Assembly: GCA_910584075.1 (NCBI GenBank)
Contig: CAJTZI010000085.1
Coordinates: 1-5,550, forward strand
Source of the DNA: an uncultured Oscillibacter sp.
GTDB taxonomy: Bacteria; Bacillota; Clostridia; Oscillospirales; Oscillospiraceae
Reading direction: 5' to 3'
DNA: 5,550 nt
In this document: one piece after another, positions 5,253 through 5,550 of the stretch
Layout: each line of letters starts with the position of its first letter
Numbering within the stretch: the stretch's first letter is position 1
Program-made: the position numbers and the translations under genes
The notes under the pieces: generated by a model
The model's input: only the letters and a program-made list of their open reading frames with translations
What the model was told of the DNA's origin: nothing
Database searches by the model: none

Positions 5253-5550
5253 ATGCTGAATTTTACACCCATCCAGATCCGAAGCGTCCCCCGGCTGCGC
5301 AAGTACTACAGCCAATGTACCTACCGCCTGTGCGAGTACTCCGCAGGGGTCAAGCTCATGTGGCGGAGCCACTGGCACCCGGAGTTCGCCGAGAGCTGCG
5401 GCTGCCTGGTGGTGCTCAACCACAGCCGGCACCACGGCTGCCTGTTTGACTTCCCCGTCCCCCTCCCCGGCCAGGGGGATGTGGACGGAGCCCTGGACGA
5501 GATCGACGCCTGGTGCCTGGAGCACGGCACGGCCCCCGCCTTCGGGGTGG
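5253..5550 (+). CDS. DUF2156 family protein (PG-lysyltransferase C-terminal-like), N-terminal part only
   Basis: From ATG 5253 the frame is open to the window edge (99 codons; full members are about 290-310 residues). The opening M-L-N-F-T-P-I-Q-I, then R-L-R-K-Y-Y, Y-R-L-C-E-Y-S-A-G-V and LMWRSHWHPEF match the N-terminus of the DUF2156 family. That family shares the tandem GNAT-like fold of phosphatidylglycerol lysyltransferases and FemX-type enzymes. Later P-L-P-G-Q-G-D-V-D-G-A-L-D-E-I is also typical. The substrate is unknown; small stand-alone members lack the membrane domain of MprF. No in-frame start exists upstream before a stop at 5223, so 5253 is the first ATG. Its ribosome binding site is weak (GAGAAGTGAG ending 12 nt before). 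A five-codon reading frame, 5242-5259, overlaps the start and may couple translation. It follows the MscS gene by 13 bp. Confidence 0.85.
   Translation, partial: MLNFTPIQIRSVPRLRKYYSQCTYRLCEYSAGVKLMWRSHWHPEFAESCGCLVVLNHSRHHGCLFDFPVPLPGQGDVDGALDEIDAWCLEHGTAPAFGV

Noticed and set aside
1..5550. CRISPR array, tRNA, rRNA or toxin-antitoxin genes
   Set aside because: No regularly spaced direct repeats, no cloverleaf-like or rRNA-like sequence and no recognisable toxin or antitoxin pair was seen on either strand.

Overview
The window looks like a chromosomal stretch from an anaerobic gut Firmicute, probably an Oscillospiraceae/Flavonifractor-like Clostridia. The basis is GC-rich genes with strong GGAGG-type ribosome binding sites, AT-rich intergenic gaps, and protein sequences typical of that group (AzgA-type permease, DUF2156, TnpX-like recombinase). 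No 16S or marker gene is present, so the taxon is an inference.

Positions 1-1393 (minus strand) hold a redox/electrophile-type gene set. A flavin reductase-family protein (279-836) is followed 17 bp later by a carboxymuconolactone decarboxylase-family protein that runs off the left edge (1-261). Upstream of the pair is a promoter with the 19-bp spacer and 7-4-7 dyad of MerR-family (AdhR-like) activation; no MerR gene lies in the window. Further upstream on the same strand is a decayed chimera, in which the N-terminal part of an aldo/keto reductase (start 1393, good ribosome binding site) is joined to the C-terminal part of a RibD/dihydrofolate-reductase-like protein. The chimera is frameshifted at a seven-base homopolymer. 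An intrinsic terminator in the same direction sits immediately before the aldo/keto reductase ribosome binding site.

Positions about 1549-2556 are a graveyard of mobile DNA on the plus strand. They hold an internal fragment of a large serine recombinase, an IS5-family insertion sequence with both ends but an internal deletion, and a 158-bp foldback MITE. The MITE is bounded by CTAG duplications and abuts the right end of the IS. None of these can encode an active enzyme.

Positions 2657-5550 return to intact genes. A minus-strand AzgA/PbuG-type purine permease (2720-4075) ends at a strong GC hairpin (2657-2689). Divergent from it across an AT-rich 291-bp gap is a MscS-type mechanosensitive channel (4367-5239) with an extended -10 promoter. 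A DUF2156-family protein follows 13 bp later and runs off the right edge (from 5253). The permease imports nucleobases, the channel protects against hypo-osmotic shock, and the DUF2156 protein is probably co-transcribed with the channel.

Most unusual are the MerR-type operator in front of the flavin reductase pair, the near-perfectly symmetric foldback MITE nested at the IS edge, and the aldo/keto reductase-DHFR-like chimera. I do not see convincing evidence of a wholly new system.
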